From the NCBI GenBank assembly GCA_009760855.2, contig WPIO01000010.1:3257501-3321500 (forward strand): a stretch of DNA of 64,000 bases. Direction: 5' to 3'. The notes under the pieces are model-generated. The model worked only from the letters and a program-made list of their open reading frames with translations. It ran no database searches and was not told the DNA's origin. Numbering within the stretch: the stretch's first letter is position 1; every line of letters starts with the position of its first letter. Positions 45,990-56,600 of the stretch are shown here, piece after piece. Origin of the DNA: Cristatella mucedo. Taxonomy: Eukaryota > Bryozoa > Phylactolaemata > Cristatellidae. The position numbers were made by a program, and so were the translations under genes.

Positions 45990-47273
45990 TTAGGTCCTAA
46001 CTCAATGTGAGACTACCGAGTATTGATGTGAACAAACAAAGATCATCCGAGGTACCACTGAAGTATGGGGTAAGTCCGGGCTCTGTTCTCGATCCGGTTC
46101 TTTTCACGGTTTATACTCTCCACCTTGCCGATGTGATTACTAGGCACAACCTAGGCTTTCACTTCTATGCAGATGACACCCAGTTGTACCTTTGCTAGGC
46201 TTTAACTTTTATTCAGATGACACTCATATGTACGTTTGGTTTGATCCCTCCCAGCCCTCCAGCACTTTAAATTCTCGAAGCTGCTTTGCTACAGCTATTG
46301 ATTACATCCGCACGTGGATGGCAGCAAACTTTCTTAAATTGAATTTCGATACCACCAACTTACTACTTATTGGCAAACCAAGTGTAAGTCAGAAACTGGA
46401 AAACCTAATGTCCAAAATTGTCTCTGTCAGCACATCTCCTCTTGTATCTGCACAGAATCTAGGTGTCCTGTTCCAAGGTGACCTTTCGTTAGATTATTAG
46501 ATTCAGCTCCAGTCAAATCTGCCAACTTTCAGCTACATAACATTCCTAAAATTCGGGCATGCGTAGGGATACTACATCTAAATTCTTCCGTGCATTTGTG
46601 ACATTTCATCTCGACTTTATTACTCACTGCTTGCTGGTCTACCGGCCTGTGCAACCAGGAGTGTACAGTTGGTGCAAAACTCTGCAGCTATGCTTGTCTG
46701 TCGTGAGCTTCCGCAGTTGTCACATCATGCCACTTCTCACCGACCTGCACCGGCTCCCAGTCATGAAGTGCTTCAACTTCAAGGTTCTGTCATTCAACGT
46801 TGGGTTCCCTTCATTCTTTGGCTCCAGCCTACCTATCAGATCTACTTCCCCGCCAGGCTAAGCATCGTACCACTCACTTTTCGGAATCTAATCGTTTAGC
46901 TATACCTTGTACGAACCTCAAATTCATTGGAGACCGTGCCTTTAGTTTGAATGCTCTCAAAGCCTGGAACTAACTTCCGATTGGCGTCCCGACATCTACC
47001 GACTTGACGACATTTAAAAAGAAGCTAAAAACGTATCTATTTATCATAGCATGTAGTGGGCCCGTATAATTCGTCGTTTTGTGCTTATGCGTGCTGCGTG
47101 CTGCCACTAACCATATTTACATGCTCATTCTGTGCATGTCATCTCTAACCATGTTATGCTTGCTGAATGCTACCACTAACCATTCGACCATGCTGCATTT
47201 GCAGCATATGTAAAGGCCTAAAAGGTTCTTCTAGGGCGCTATGCAAATGTATTACTATTATTATTATTATTAG
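45990..47273 (+). mobile_element. LINE-alpha copy 3, degraded, inserted in LINE-beta
   Basis: 5'-truncated element starting at the SYL.E.LPSIDVN codons and running through RT, C-terminal region and 3' UTR to an (ATT)n tail at about 47255-47272. Several stops. A 44-bp tandem duplication at 46153-46240 doubles the FYADD-coding box and shifts the frame. LINE-beta C-terminal codons resume right after the tail. Confidence 0.88.
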
Positions 47274-47640
47274 CTGAACTGCTGCACCAGTTTCGCCCCT
47301 CTCGTACTCTCAGGTCCTCCATGGGCAATATATTAGCTGTTTATTCCTACGCTTAAGACCGTTAGCGACAGAACCTTTTGCTCTGCCGATCCTAGACTGC
47401 GGAGCTTACTTCCACAATTCTTACGCAACGACATGTTCTCTCCTGCGGCCGACTGTGTTCCAGCCGTCCTGAGCTGCTATTTCCGTGCTACTCATTAATG
47501 TAACTACCCTCTTGACTTAGCAATGTTCTCACTTCCTCTTTGTCGCACGATATGAAGTCTGTTGGCTACCGCATGCGTACCGAAAGCCACTTAAGCTCTG
47601 AGCTCGCTTTACAAAACTCTCATGCGTAGCACCCAGTTAG

Positions 47641-48940
47641 TCTTTTTGGCTTTGTAGAGTTGCCGACGGATATACATTACATTACATCGCGACAAGGATT
47701 CGGCGCAGTTAATGGTTATAATCGCGGATAACGTACTTGCAGTTTAATGCCCATGCATCTAGCTGGCGCCGTGCTCTATACAGCATTGTCTTCATCATGC
47801 TTACCTGCGAAGTAATTACCTCACTATAAACGAGTTCGGGCCGGAAAAGTAAGCCCTCGGAGAGTGCGGCCAGACTGTACGGGTGGGATAGCGGCGGTGG
47901 CGGCGGAGGGGGGGACGCTCAAGACCGAGCCCCGAGACCCACCTGCGGCGTGCCGCTTCGTGGCGTGTCGTGAGGTGTGAGGCTAAGTCTACTTACTATC
48001 GTCGAGCGTGCATGCACCGCGGCCGCTCAAGACCGTTTGATAATGAGACCGACCCGGTAGCAAGACCCGAGACCCAAACCCAACCTAAAAACATCGCGCA
48101 GCCTACACCGGTTTCTAAGGGCGCTTGCGGTACGCCGGTTGTGCTGTTGTAACGCCGGTTGGCGGAGCCAAGGGGCAGGGGAGCATTCTCTCCAAGAGGG
48201 GCCCCGACCTGGGACGCTCGCTATTACTTTGTCCCCCCCCCCCGGCCATCACCAATGACGAAATTACGACTACTTCCCACTAGATGAGCAACCATTCGCG
48301 TCGAATAAAAACTATGACGATACGCTAGAAAATTCATTACTTTCATGTATCGTTACCCATATAAAAACCTCGAGGTTCTTGCCGCCTTATGTAAATATCT
48401 TGCTGGTCTCTCCCCTGGATGAAAATTCGCCTCTGGTTTACCCATTGTCAAATCCATCATTTTTGCTGGTATACCCAGTATAGTTCGAACTAAAATCGGT
48501 GGCACGTGCTTCCGGTAAAAATCTGGGGAGGGGAAGGTCCCGGCCCGGCTGCCGCGGTTCCGGTGACCTTGCGGCGGCTCGTATGGGCTTCGCGAAGCTA
48601 CCGGCCTTAAGCCCGAGTCGGGCATCGTGAGCCGCTCAGCTGCTTGCCGGCGCCAGAAGCCCCCGCGCGCTACCGGCTGTCCTACTGGCCTCGGCCTCAA
48701 GTCCCTAGCTAACCCCTTCCTCTGCTGGTCAGCTGACCACCAGCACCGATAGACATCGAAACCAGGAAGTACGTGCCTGGGGATTCATTCAGTAGGGTGC
48801 CGCACCAGAGTCTTTTCTTTTGCTTTCGTGCGACTTTCGTTTTAAAGCTGCTAAACTTACTGCCTTCGCTCACCCCGCACGATTCTCAAGCGGTACCACT
48901 TGACAACCCTTACCCTCACCCAAATAGGAATGCAGCGGAC
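47641..48940. other. Unassigned intergenic DNA, partly GC-rich
   Basis: GC-rich stretches at about 47880-48240 and 48530-48720, including G- and C-runs. No gene or repeat family recognised. Confidence 0.4.
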
Positions 48941-48944
48941 AAAT

Positions 48945-49408
48945 AATATAATAATAATATTGCACTTGATAAAGCGCCCTCAGAGAACTTAATCTCTTTC
49001 TAGGCGCTTTACATTTGCTGCAAAGTGATACGAAATAGAATAGTAAGTAAAATCATGCTTGAAAAACAAACAAAATGAATAACATGGTTAGGGGTTACAT
49101 GCACTGGGTCAGCATGCAAATGTGGTTAGTGGCAGCATGAACAGTGTCAGCACGCATAAGCACATCGAGGACGAATCACAAGGACCCACTAAATGCTGTC
49201 CTAAATAGGTATGTTTTTAAGTTTCTTTTAAATGTGGTCAGGTCAGGGGATGTTCTGATGCAGGTCGGGAGGGAGTTCCAGGCTGTGGGAGCATACGAGC
49301 TAAATGCACGGTCTCCAAAGGATTTAAGGTTTGTACGAGGTATTTCTAGACTGTTGGATTCCGAAAAGCGAGTGGTACGATGCTTTGCCTGATGGGGTAG
49401 TATATCGC
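48945..49408 (-). mobile_element. LINE-alpha 3' fragment
   Basis: Reverse copy with the (AAT)n end, AAGCGCCCTCAGAGAACTT, the 3' UTR and the last 70-odd codons of the ORF (complement of DILPHQAKHRTTRFSES). The match ends at about 49408. Confidence 0.93.
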
Positions 49409-49507
49409 GCTCGTCAAATAAGAGCACTCGGAGGCCTTCGCTGCACAAGTAACGCAATACTAGTGTAGTACTGATAATTTCCGTACAGCAGCCCGTCGTG
49501 CACCGAC

Positions 49508-49649
49508 GCCGAGCTGGTTTGGTCCAGCTGTTAAGGTGCTCGCCCCGACCAAGGCCTGGCTGAAGTCGCGGGCTCGAGCCCCGAGGCATGCGCGAAGTGC
49601 GCCTGAATAGAGATCGAGTTCTCTTGGGGCGCTATACAAATGAATTATG
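49508..49649 (+). mobile_element. SINE-A copy, sense orientation
   Basis: Complete forward copy: GCCGAGCTGGTTTGGTCCAG head with A-box-like TTAAGGTGCTC, B-box-like GCGGGCTCGAGCCCC, then GCGCCTGAATAGAGATCGAG and GGGGCGCTATACAAATGAA. This is the clearest copy for reading the family: a tRNA-like head joined to a LINE-alpha-like tail. Confidence 0.9.
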
Positions 49650-50049
49650 TAACACGTATACCTTTCTCAAGACGAGTAGAGGGGAGTATGGCTGAAGCGG
49701 ATGCACGAGCCCTAACTACGACAACTACTCTGAGCCCCCAGCAGTGTATGACTCCACCTATAAAGACTAACGGTATCGCATACGGCGGTCTTATTAGAGG
49801 AGCGGTCCAGCAATTGACTTCGACGCGCTTCTTTCGTTTCCACGTTTGCTAGTTCCACAGGCGCCGAGCCGAGCACGTGGCTCGGTCACGACGTGCCGGG
49901 TTAATATTTGCAGTGGGCAGAACAAGTGCATAGAGAAAAGGGCTGGCTCGAGTTCCAGCCCACCTCGTAGGTCTTGCTGAAGGGATAGGTCTGGATTGCC
50001 TCAACCAAATTTACAGACGTTCAAGCTCCACCCCCCCCCCCTTCCGCCG

Positions 50050-50161
50050 GTCAATAACACCCCATGTAGCCTCCTCAGTCAATAACACCCCATGTAGCCT
50101 CCTCAGCCAATAACACCCCATGTAGCCTCCTCAGCCAATAGCACCCCATGTAGCCTCCTCC
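50050..50161. repeat. 28-bp tandem repeat, four units
   Basis: Four 28-bp units of the form GTCAATAACACCCCATGTAG + CCTCCTCA. The last two begin GCC and the fourth has one further change. A short C-run precedes them at about 50030. Confidence 0.96.
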
Positions 50162-50215
50162 TCCAACTCCGAGGAGGCTTTTTGGGCGGCTAACCATTGA
50201 CTCTCCAGGAAGATT

Positions 50216-50623
50216 TTGCTGTTGGACTTTGCGAGCGGAGACTCCTACAGCGGAGACTCCTCGGACATTGGTTCGCAGAATCTGTTTTCCTTGATGGGGC
50301 TAAAAAGAGCGCCGGCGTTAGGTGGTTTAGTTTGGGTGCCAGTTTTCATTTGGACTATCGTTACTTCTCAATGGGAAGATCGCAATTTTGGAGTTGCTGA
50401 GGAGAAAGTTCGTTTCGACAAGTCTGCAGAGGCCTCTTCTAATCGGGGCGCATATTTCTTTTTAGTCCCATGGAGGATCGAAGAGGCTTCCAGGAGGCGC
50501 GCCTTCTGCGTCTCGGAAATTCGGGCTTTTCCGAAATTAATTTCTCTAAACGGGGCAAAGTTGTGGAAATTGTCGTCCAGCTCTTCCTCTCAATGTTACC
50601 GATGCTTTGATGGAATTCGGTGA
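50216..50623 (+). other. Unrecognised ORF, 135 codons
   Basis: Open frame opening with TTG codons rather than a strong ATG. Its content (FSLMGLKRAPALGG, VRFDKSAEAS) resembles nothing I recognise. It lies among mobile-element debris and may be chance or a fragment of an element. Low expectation of being a gene. Confidence 0.15.
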
Positions 50624-50885
50624 GCTCGCCCGACAGGCGGCCTTCCATGCGAAGCCTCAGGCTGGCGCTACAGATAGGGACTCTTTTTTAAGTGCGAAAA
50701 AAGACTTTCAGACGAAGATCTTTCGGTGCAGGGCCAATACTCAAAAGTTCCCAAAATGGTGATATAACGTTTTTTGATTACTTCAGAACCCATCCTATCG
50801 GCGCTTTTTTGGCAAGTAGAAGTCTTTCGGAGCGACTTCCAAGGGGTACGATTTTCTTTTTACTGTCAAACGAGGCTTGCCGCGA

Positions 50886-51040
50886 TGGCACACTAGGTAA
50901 GGCGGTTGCTTTCAGGACCTCGGTCCCGAGGTCGTTGGTTCGATTCCGGCGGTGGGCGCTCCTTTATTGCCAATGCAAACCTTCAAGTCTCTTCTGTCGC
51001 TATAAAAAAGAGGCTGTTTTATCAGCTAGGATTTTTTTTT
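50886..51040 (+). mobile_element. SINE-B copy
   Basis: Forward copy: CACTAGGTAAGGCGGTTGC head with GGTCCCGAGGTCG, GGTTCGATTCCGGCGGTGGGC B-box region, TTTATTGCCAATGC, TCTTCTGTCGCTAT, GAGGCTGTTTTATCAGCTA and a T-run. Same subtype as the copies at 8572 and 43411. Confidence 0.88.
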
Positions 51041-52862
51041 TCTGGGTAGCATGCCTTCTGCTTTGAGCTACACGCGATTACGGCAGTAAGTAATATACTA
51101 AACGTTTTAATAAAATTGAACGTATATAAATGAGTGAGCCCCATAAAGCAATTTGCATGTACTTCCGCCACCAGCTACGAATAGAAAGTAACTAGTTATC
51201 CGAGCAGGGCTCTCCATCACGAATTCGGGCGCTATTACATGACTCTATGGCAGCCAATTTGCGAACTAGTCAATGGTCAAGGTTGATCATTCTCAGTCAG
51301 CCAAGCGATTTCAAGAGGCCAGTAAGAACATCTTTATCAGCTCTACCTTTTTAATTAGGGGCTCTGCAGACAAACCAACTTTAATCAGTTCTGTCACTCA
51401 TCCCACCCGACTTTCAATACACAGCTTTTACGTCCTGCCGAACGGCTTTACAGACCAGATTCCTGCGGCTCTCAAAAAACCTAGTGCCACATGCCTCAGG
51501 CTGCTGACAAAACTACACAGGGATCAAGTAAAAGAATTACAGCTGCTACTGAAGAATGGATTGTGGCATCGAAATTCAAAAACTCACCTAGTGCACCGAG
51601 CTACTTGGAATCAAGACTGCATACAACCGTGTAGGAGGGGAGGATTCCGGTCAATCAGTCCAATAGCTGAGGAATCGTGAGTCGAGCCTTTTGTATATAC
51701 AGGTAGTTTTAAGGTCGCAGACCACTTATAGTGCTGGCGGGAAAGCCACGTGCAAAAAAGAGTACAAATCAGCTCACTCGACAGCTTTTTCCATTCAGGT
51801 CCAGTAAGTATTTAATAAGCTGGGAAAGACCCTATTCCGATGCTGTCAGGGCTACAAGGAGCTTAACGGCTCAGACGTGACGTCATCGCCAACTGAAACT
51901 TCTGGTCACGTCGGGCGGACATTAAAGCTTCGTTACCGTGAAAGAGAGTCAGAAATAGACGCAATAAACCAAACTTCAAGACATAAACATGCCGTTATAA
52001 TAAGTCCTTGCCTTCGGCCTTTTTTTGGACACGGCCTTTTTTGAATAGGCTTTGAAGATGATTAACATGGCAGTTTTGCAGTGAAAGAGCTTTCGAGATG
52101 GTCTCAACCTTCCTTTGTTTTATCCCTCCCTTTGTAACGAATCAGGTCCAAACCAGTGCAGCAGGAACATGCCGAATGCTAAGGAGCAGAGACTTGGCTA
52201 AGGATATTCTGAAAGTCGTTCACAAAAAGCATTGGAGCAATAGCAAGGTCGCTCGTGTACTTTGAATGTAGGAGGCTTGTGTCAGGTATAATCTTGATAA
52301 GTACACTAGGAAGGGCTCAACAAAGTTGCCTAGGCAGCCACAAAAAAATACGTCACCAACGCCGTCTGCTGTAGACGGCTGCACAAAACTATAGGAAGAT
52401 CAGCATGATCGGATAGCTACAGCACTAGTATTAGAATCCTCCAAAAAAATCTAGCAGGCTGACTTCGTGGTGTCGACAGGCGGAGAAACTTTCGATGAGG
52501 GTCAAGAAAGCCCTCGGGCTGTGTAAGCACGATCAAGCTGAAGGGCTGCATTTGGCCAAAGGCCATGTCTACCGAACTGCTGAAGGCCATGTCTACCGAA
52601 CTGCTGAAGGTTGCTTGATTTACTGGCAGTCAACATCAAATTTCCATTGTCTGGTATTAAACATTAGGTTCGAGTAAGCTAATAAAAAGGTGAGGAATAT
52701 GGAAATGACTACCTGATGCACACAGTTAAGTAAGGCGGTGGCCGGATCATGGTTTGGTGCAGGCATTTTACGGTGATATCGCATTTCTAGCATCAGACAT
52801 GAATTTGTACCGGCCTAGTGCAAAACAATGGCACTCTGAGCACTCGACTTTTGAGCGACTGC
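51041..52862. other. Unassigned intergenic DNA
   Basis: Contains an ATG-started ORF at 51273-51680 (135 codons) with no recognised motif, and a 24-bp tandem duplication (GCCATGTCTACCGAACTGCT unit) at about 52562-52609. Nothing else supported. Confidence 0.4.
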
Positions 52863-52868
52863 TTTATT
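52863..52868 (-). terminator. Possible PUF60 polyadenylation signal
   Basis: AATAAA on the minus strand (context GATAAATAAAGCAG), about 640 nt downstream of the PUF60 stop. Inferred only from the hexamer and its position. Confidence 0.4.
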
Positions 52869-53502
52869 TATCAACAGGGTCTTGAGCCAACTGTCCGAAG
52901 GTAATATTATTGGCACGGGTAAATACTTATGGCCATGAGAGAATACAGAGGCAGAAAAGCCTAAACTGCTACCATTGAGCTTGCATGAAATGGTAACTGA
53001 TTACCTACTGATTATAACTCAAAACTAAGATCTGGGTCATGAATCGGGAGCACCACACTCCTCTGCCAAGACCCAGGTGCTCGAACCCAGTAATAGATAT
53101 AATAGCTTCCAACCAAACAACGACCGTACGCTTAATAAGAGGCCACATCACCAAGGACAAATATTCGTCTGCAATGTTACAGCAGCCTGATATAAATAAA
53201 TGTTAGGATAATGAAGCAACTGGAGTCATCGCAAGGCTAAAAATGCTATATTTACAACATATACCATCAAAACTCTTGAGCAGGCTTGCTGCTAAAAATG
53301 TCAATAGGTGATACTTTGGCGACAGCCTCTACGAAATACAAACCTCTTCACTTTCTTGCAGCAATTAAAAAATAGAGCTATCTTCGACGACAGCACGTAC
53401 GGTAGCCAGCTGTCGTATTACTTTTACAACATTCACGCCCTCGAGGCTGAACTGATGTGCCAGCAGCATTCTGGATCGAAATACCAAATATGGAAAGTAT
53501 TG

Positions 53503-53612
53503 TCATCCTGAAAGGTCACCCGAGTCAAACATTTCACTTGAGTAACGTTCGGCTGTGATAGACCTCCCACCGAAGTACCTTCCGTTGAGTGCCACACTTG
53601 CTTTTGCAACAG
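53503..53612 (-). CDS. PUF60: PUF60 exon j (end of UHM, stop codon)
   Basis: Encodes [20 protein letters not shown], then [16 protein letters not shown] and the stop TGA (53503-53505). Arg-Tyr-Phe is the R-X-F loop by which UHMs bind tryptophan-containing ULM peptides (human has RWF). The acceptor is GCTTGCTTGTAG. Detected by hand beyond a 1.87-kb intron; length and phase fit exactly. Confidence 0.95.
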
Positions 53613-56600
53613 CTACAAGCAAGCAAAGAAGAAGTCGCTATAGCTTTGGTGACTGCTGAGAGGAAAGGGTAGGTAAATGGCAATAGCAGCAAGTACATGA
53701 GTGCAAATTTGACTAGTAGCAGCCAACTACCACACTGAAACCGGGACTGAATGCAGCATAGTTAACCAAATGGGAAAGGACATCGAGTTCACACTTGCTG
53801 TCTAATAGCAACACGATCGCGTGGCACCAGCTTTAACCAACTCGGAATTCCAACACGGCAGGCATTTCGAAGCTAGCTTAAGATGACATCAAATATATCT
53901 ACACATCTGACAATGAAGTCCCTCTAGGGACAGTTGGGGCAACAGCCATATCAGCTGCCAGCTCGTACGAATGACACACATTCTCACATTTAAAATGGAG
54001 CCTCGAGAACCCCGAGACTTGCAGCGTTTAGGGAACTTTAGGCTAGAAAAATGATACCCAGGTTACGACTCGTATTGCAAAGTAATATTGGGCAGACATC
54101 AATTAGGTCGGTCCCAATAAGCAAAGATGAAGAAAACCCACTGTTGCATCAGCATTTGAGGCTTCGGTGGCTCGCAAAGCCACTTCTTCAGCAACTGTTG
54201 ACTGACAAACGGCTGACTTGTGCATTAAGCTATGACCGACCATGGTTAAAAGCAAGAGATGTCGGTGAATGGGGTTTTCCGTATAAAAGAAGTTAAGGAA
54301 CGTTTTAAAACATGTCCACATTTTTGCTTTGTTGCATTGGAACATGCTCAAAATCAAAGCTGTGAACACTGGTGAAGATTGTATTATCACAGTAGTATAT
54401 TAAAATAAATTTAATCTATTTGTAGTGCTTAAAGAAAAATTAGTCTATCCAGGCGCTTCACATATACTGCAGGGCTCGAGCCCACGACCTCGGTCGGCAA
54501 AAGCAAGCACCTTAACCCCTAGGGCCAAACCAAGGCAACACATGTCATTGGTATGGCACCCTAAGAGAACTCTTTCTTGGCAATTTGTATATGCTAGAAT
54601 TATGCATGCCAATTCACATGGACAGATAACACTGTGACCAACAAAAGTTTAAGCCTCTTTAAAAGTCGTCAGGGGTTGTCGTGACGTCAATCGAGTTTTG
54701 GGATTTCGAATACCAGAACAACTCAAGGCACGGTCTCAAAAAGAAGTTGGTTAGATGCGACTCAAGTCTAACCGACTTGAGTCAGAGAGCCGGTTCTATT
54801 ACGACTAGCTTGATTGGGTAGTTCGGATAAGTTAGCTGGAGCCAAATAAAGCTGAAAGCTGACAGACATGAAGGAGCAGCTGATGTTGTAATCTAGTAAA
54901 ATATATATAATTCATTTGTATAGCATCTTAAAAGAACCTAATATCTATTCAGGCACTTCAAACATGCCACGGGGCTTGAGCCCAAAGGCTTCGGTAATCA
55001 AATTCATACATTTTGACCTTGGTCGAGGTGAGCACCTTAACCACTGGGTCAACCAGTTCGGCATGACACTTTGGATTGGGCACTGAGTCTTAGCCGAGGG
55101 GTAAGATTATTGCTCTTCCCGACCCAGTTCGTGGGTTCGAGTCCTGCAGTGGCCTATCCTTTATTGCCCAATGCAAGTGGTGGTGATAGCCGGTAAGGCC
55201 CTTTTGCTGCTATATAAATGAGGCTGTTGAATCAGCTAACCTTTAAACTTTAAACCCAGATTTCTTGCAGACGGTACAGCAGATCTAGCTGAGCTAAGAA
55301 TAGTGCTTGAGAATCCGCATCCGTATAGGACATTAAAAGCCTGAATAGGAAGCAAACACACAAAAACAAACATAAAATTAACTAAAGTAAACTGGATTAA
55401 ACTAAAGTTTAAAAATTTTGAGCTTGGTAGTGAGGTGCACATACACAAATGCTTTTACAACAAAAAACAAATAAATACACACCATCGTCTGATTCATACT
55501 CCACAAAAATCTTCACAATGACGTCTGCATCATCTTCCTCTCCTTGCTTTTCCTGGTAGATTATGACGCGGCTGACCGGGCCATATTTGGAACATTCGTC
55601 AGTGACCTCTCCTTCAAGTGACTCATCACAATCTTCGACCCCCACCATATTCCGAAGAACCAGTACCCTAGACTAAATAAATAATCGTTGCAATGCTAAG
55701 GCACACGCACAGAATGTGAACAAGACAGCAACAAAGTCTGCTGCATTCAATTTCCAAAAACTTCAGTCGCACTGTTCTAGAAATGTCAGCTGCAACAATG
55801 CAGATCGAAGCTTAAGTGTGGCATGCTAAGAGAGCAACTTTGGATAGCACACCAGAAAAAGAGTGCCGCTTCACGCATACACGATAAAGCTGACTAACAC
55901 AATAAGGTTGACATCGTTCATCCTTACGATCAAACCAAGCACTAACCAAGTATCACCGACCTGTTGGCATTAGCAGATCATTATCATAAGGCAAACTGAA
56001 TTAATAGGATCCATACCAGTGACACTTGCATGCTGACCCTGCGCATGTCACCCTTGACAATGTTATTAATGTTGTTTATCAACCATGATACCACTGACCT
56101 TTCAATCGCATTTCCCTTTGCAGCAAATGTAAAGCACCTAGAAAGAGATCGAGTTCTCTGAGGGGTGCTTTATCAAGTGTATTATTATTATTATGCACAT
56201 GGGCACAGGTGCACATGGCGTCCCTGCAGGCTATGCCACAGTTTTACTTAAAAAAAAGGCCCAGTCCGGTATACCGTCAGGTAGACGGCTATTACAAGAG
56301 TAAAACTCTGGCTACCACACTGTCACTGGATTTCTTGCTTCTCACAGGTCAGGCCACACGATAATCTATATTCAGCATCTGATAACAGCTAGATGCACTC
56401 GTGCCTGAACCTGTAACCTATAACGTGCCAACTACACATGCCTCTGGACTGTTAGCAGAGGATCACAAATCTTGGAAGCAAAACAGTAGTATTACGGTTC
56501 CAAACTATCGAAAACAAAGAAAAGACCGTGGGCCAAAGGAGACCACCTAAATTAATAATTACATCAACTTGGACTGATACACGAATTAAGCAAAGATGAC

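Larger units (their letters stand above)
39500..47640 (+). mobile_element. LINE-beta, old CR1/L2-like element carrying five nested insertions
   Basis: Pieces in order: endonuclease (39540-40200; MPIRVVICRPPSG, AGDFDIHVDNP), a degraded linker to 40779, RT start (43216-43410; NCRPVS, then HSTDTAVVL), LLNLSTSSDAIDHNILLE (43588-43639), WFKSYMSDRVQSV (45150-45190), GYHFYADDIQLYL (45193-45235), ENFLKLTNDKTELLLL (45478-45530), a C-terminal region to about 45990, then LAELLHQFRPSRTL from 47271 to about 47640. The pieces fall in the correct order for a single LINE. The intervening blocks are a hAT, a SINE-B, LINE-alpha copy 2, a SINE-A and LINE-alpha copy 3. Frameshifts and stops make it inactive. Confidence 0.82.
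53613..55482 (-). other. PUF60 last intron, SINE-rich
   Basis: A 1.87-kb intron inside the UHM-coding region holding SINE-A copies at 54410 and 54905 and a SINE-B at 55087. No other feature recognised. Confidence 0.8.

Noticed and set aside
50050-50161. CRISPR-like regular repeat
   Set aside because: The 28-bp units are contiguous with no spacers, and the genome is eukaryotic.
53036-53085. Possible SINE-B head fragment on the minus strand
   Set aside because: Only the CCAAGACCCAGG-type head is recognisable; too short to call.
53308-53511. Plus-strand ORF of 67 codons preceded by an acceptor-like CTTTCTTGCAG
   Set aside because: It is antisense to the PUF60 3' UTR and overlaps its stop codon. 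The minus-strand reading gives a family-matching exon.
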